A DNA stretch of 64,000 nt from Nocardioides scoriae (GTDB taxonomy: Bacteria > Actinomycetota > Actinomycetes > Propionibacteriales > Nocardioidaceae). A model generated the notes under the pieces. The model was not told the origin of the DNA and did no database searches. It saw nothing but the letters and a program-made list of their open reading frames with translations. Positions 63,935-64,000 of the stretch are shown in pieces (positions within the stretch are counted from its first letter, which is position 1; every line of letters starts with the position of its first letter). Made by a program: the position numbers and the translations under genes. The stretch spans positions 2,666,001 to 2,730,000 of the forward strand of contig NZ_LT629757.1 in the NCBI RefSeq assembly GCF_900104965.1, read 5' to 3'.

Positions 63935-64000
63935 GTGACCTCCTCCCCCGGTGACCTCCGCTCCCTCGTCGACGAGCTCCGGCAGCGCACCGAGCGGGTG
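63935..64000 (+). CDS. Acyl-CoA carboxylase carboxyltransferase (beta) subunit, 5' end
   Basis: Only 22 codons are present before the window ends: GTG start, then TSSPGDLRSLVDELRQRTERV. The LVDELRxRT stretch is typical of the N-terminus of methylcrotonyl/acyl-CoA carboxylase beta subunits, and a divergent TetR neighbour fits. The assignment rests on a short piece. Confidence 0.5.
   Translation, partial: MTSSPGDLRSLVDELRQRTERV

Overview
The window is about 72% G+C with dense, overlapping genes, many GTG starts, and likely leaderless promoters (TANNNT followed 6-8 bases later by the start codon). This points to a high-GC actinobacterium, probably of the Nocardioidaceae type. The genus is an inference from gene content and repeat style. 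No rRNA, tRNA, CRISPR array or prophage was seen.

Region 1 (1-19.4 kb) is a choline and glycine betaine catabolic block. It holds a corrinoid protein (cut by the left edge), an IclR regulator, a non-pyrrolysine MttB-family methyltransferase and formyl-THF deformylase. A membrane histidine kinase and RNase HI interrupt the theme. Then come a second IclR regulator, betaine aldehyde dehydrogenase, choline dehydrogenase, a betaine-type ABC importer (ATPase, double permease, lipoprotein), a dimethylglycine dehydrogenase-like flavoprotein and its own ETF pair. Together these could take choline to betaine, move a methyl group through a corrinoid to folate, oxidise dimethylglycine, and release C1 units as formate. 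The betB and dimethylglycine dehydrogenase promoters share an operator.

Region 2 (19.4-25.4 kb) is general: a PQQ-type propeller protein, a RecQ helicase with a phosphoribosyltransferase-like tail, a DHA2 efflux pump and a DUF1275 membrane protein.

Region 3 (25.4-53.7 kb) is a large nucleobase catabolic region, almost all on the minus strand. It includes a probable allantoin racemase and NCS1 permease, a GntR regulator, two 2-oxoglutarate oxygenases flanking an adenosine-deaminase-like enzyme, and a THI5-type ABC importer. It also includes guanine deaminase, xanthine dehydrogenase, allantoate amidohydrolase, PucG, allantoinase, an NCS2 permease, uricase, HIU hydrolase, OHCU decarboxylase, an AtzH-amidase fusion and an acetamidase/formamidase. 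Six transcription units here start with the same promoter motif (sense strand G-A/T-AAC, 8 bases, CCTAG), which looks like one regulon. An island at 35.6-39.7 kb splits the region. It carries a DUF222/HNH gene with an SOS-like box between inverted arrays of palindromic repeats, then an ABC exporter under a likely iron box.

Region 4 (53.7-64 kb) holds malic enzyme, a small membrane protein, DUF1697, proline iminopeptidase, a SNF2 helicase with a SWIM partner, a secreted calcium-repeat/Ig-like protein, and a TetR gene divergent from an acyl-CoA carboxylase cut by the right edge. It also contains two gene fossils (a malic enzyme tail and a shrunken DUF1697 copy) that record local duplication.
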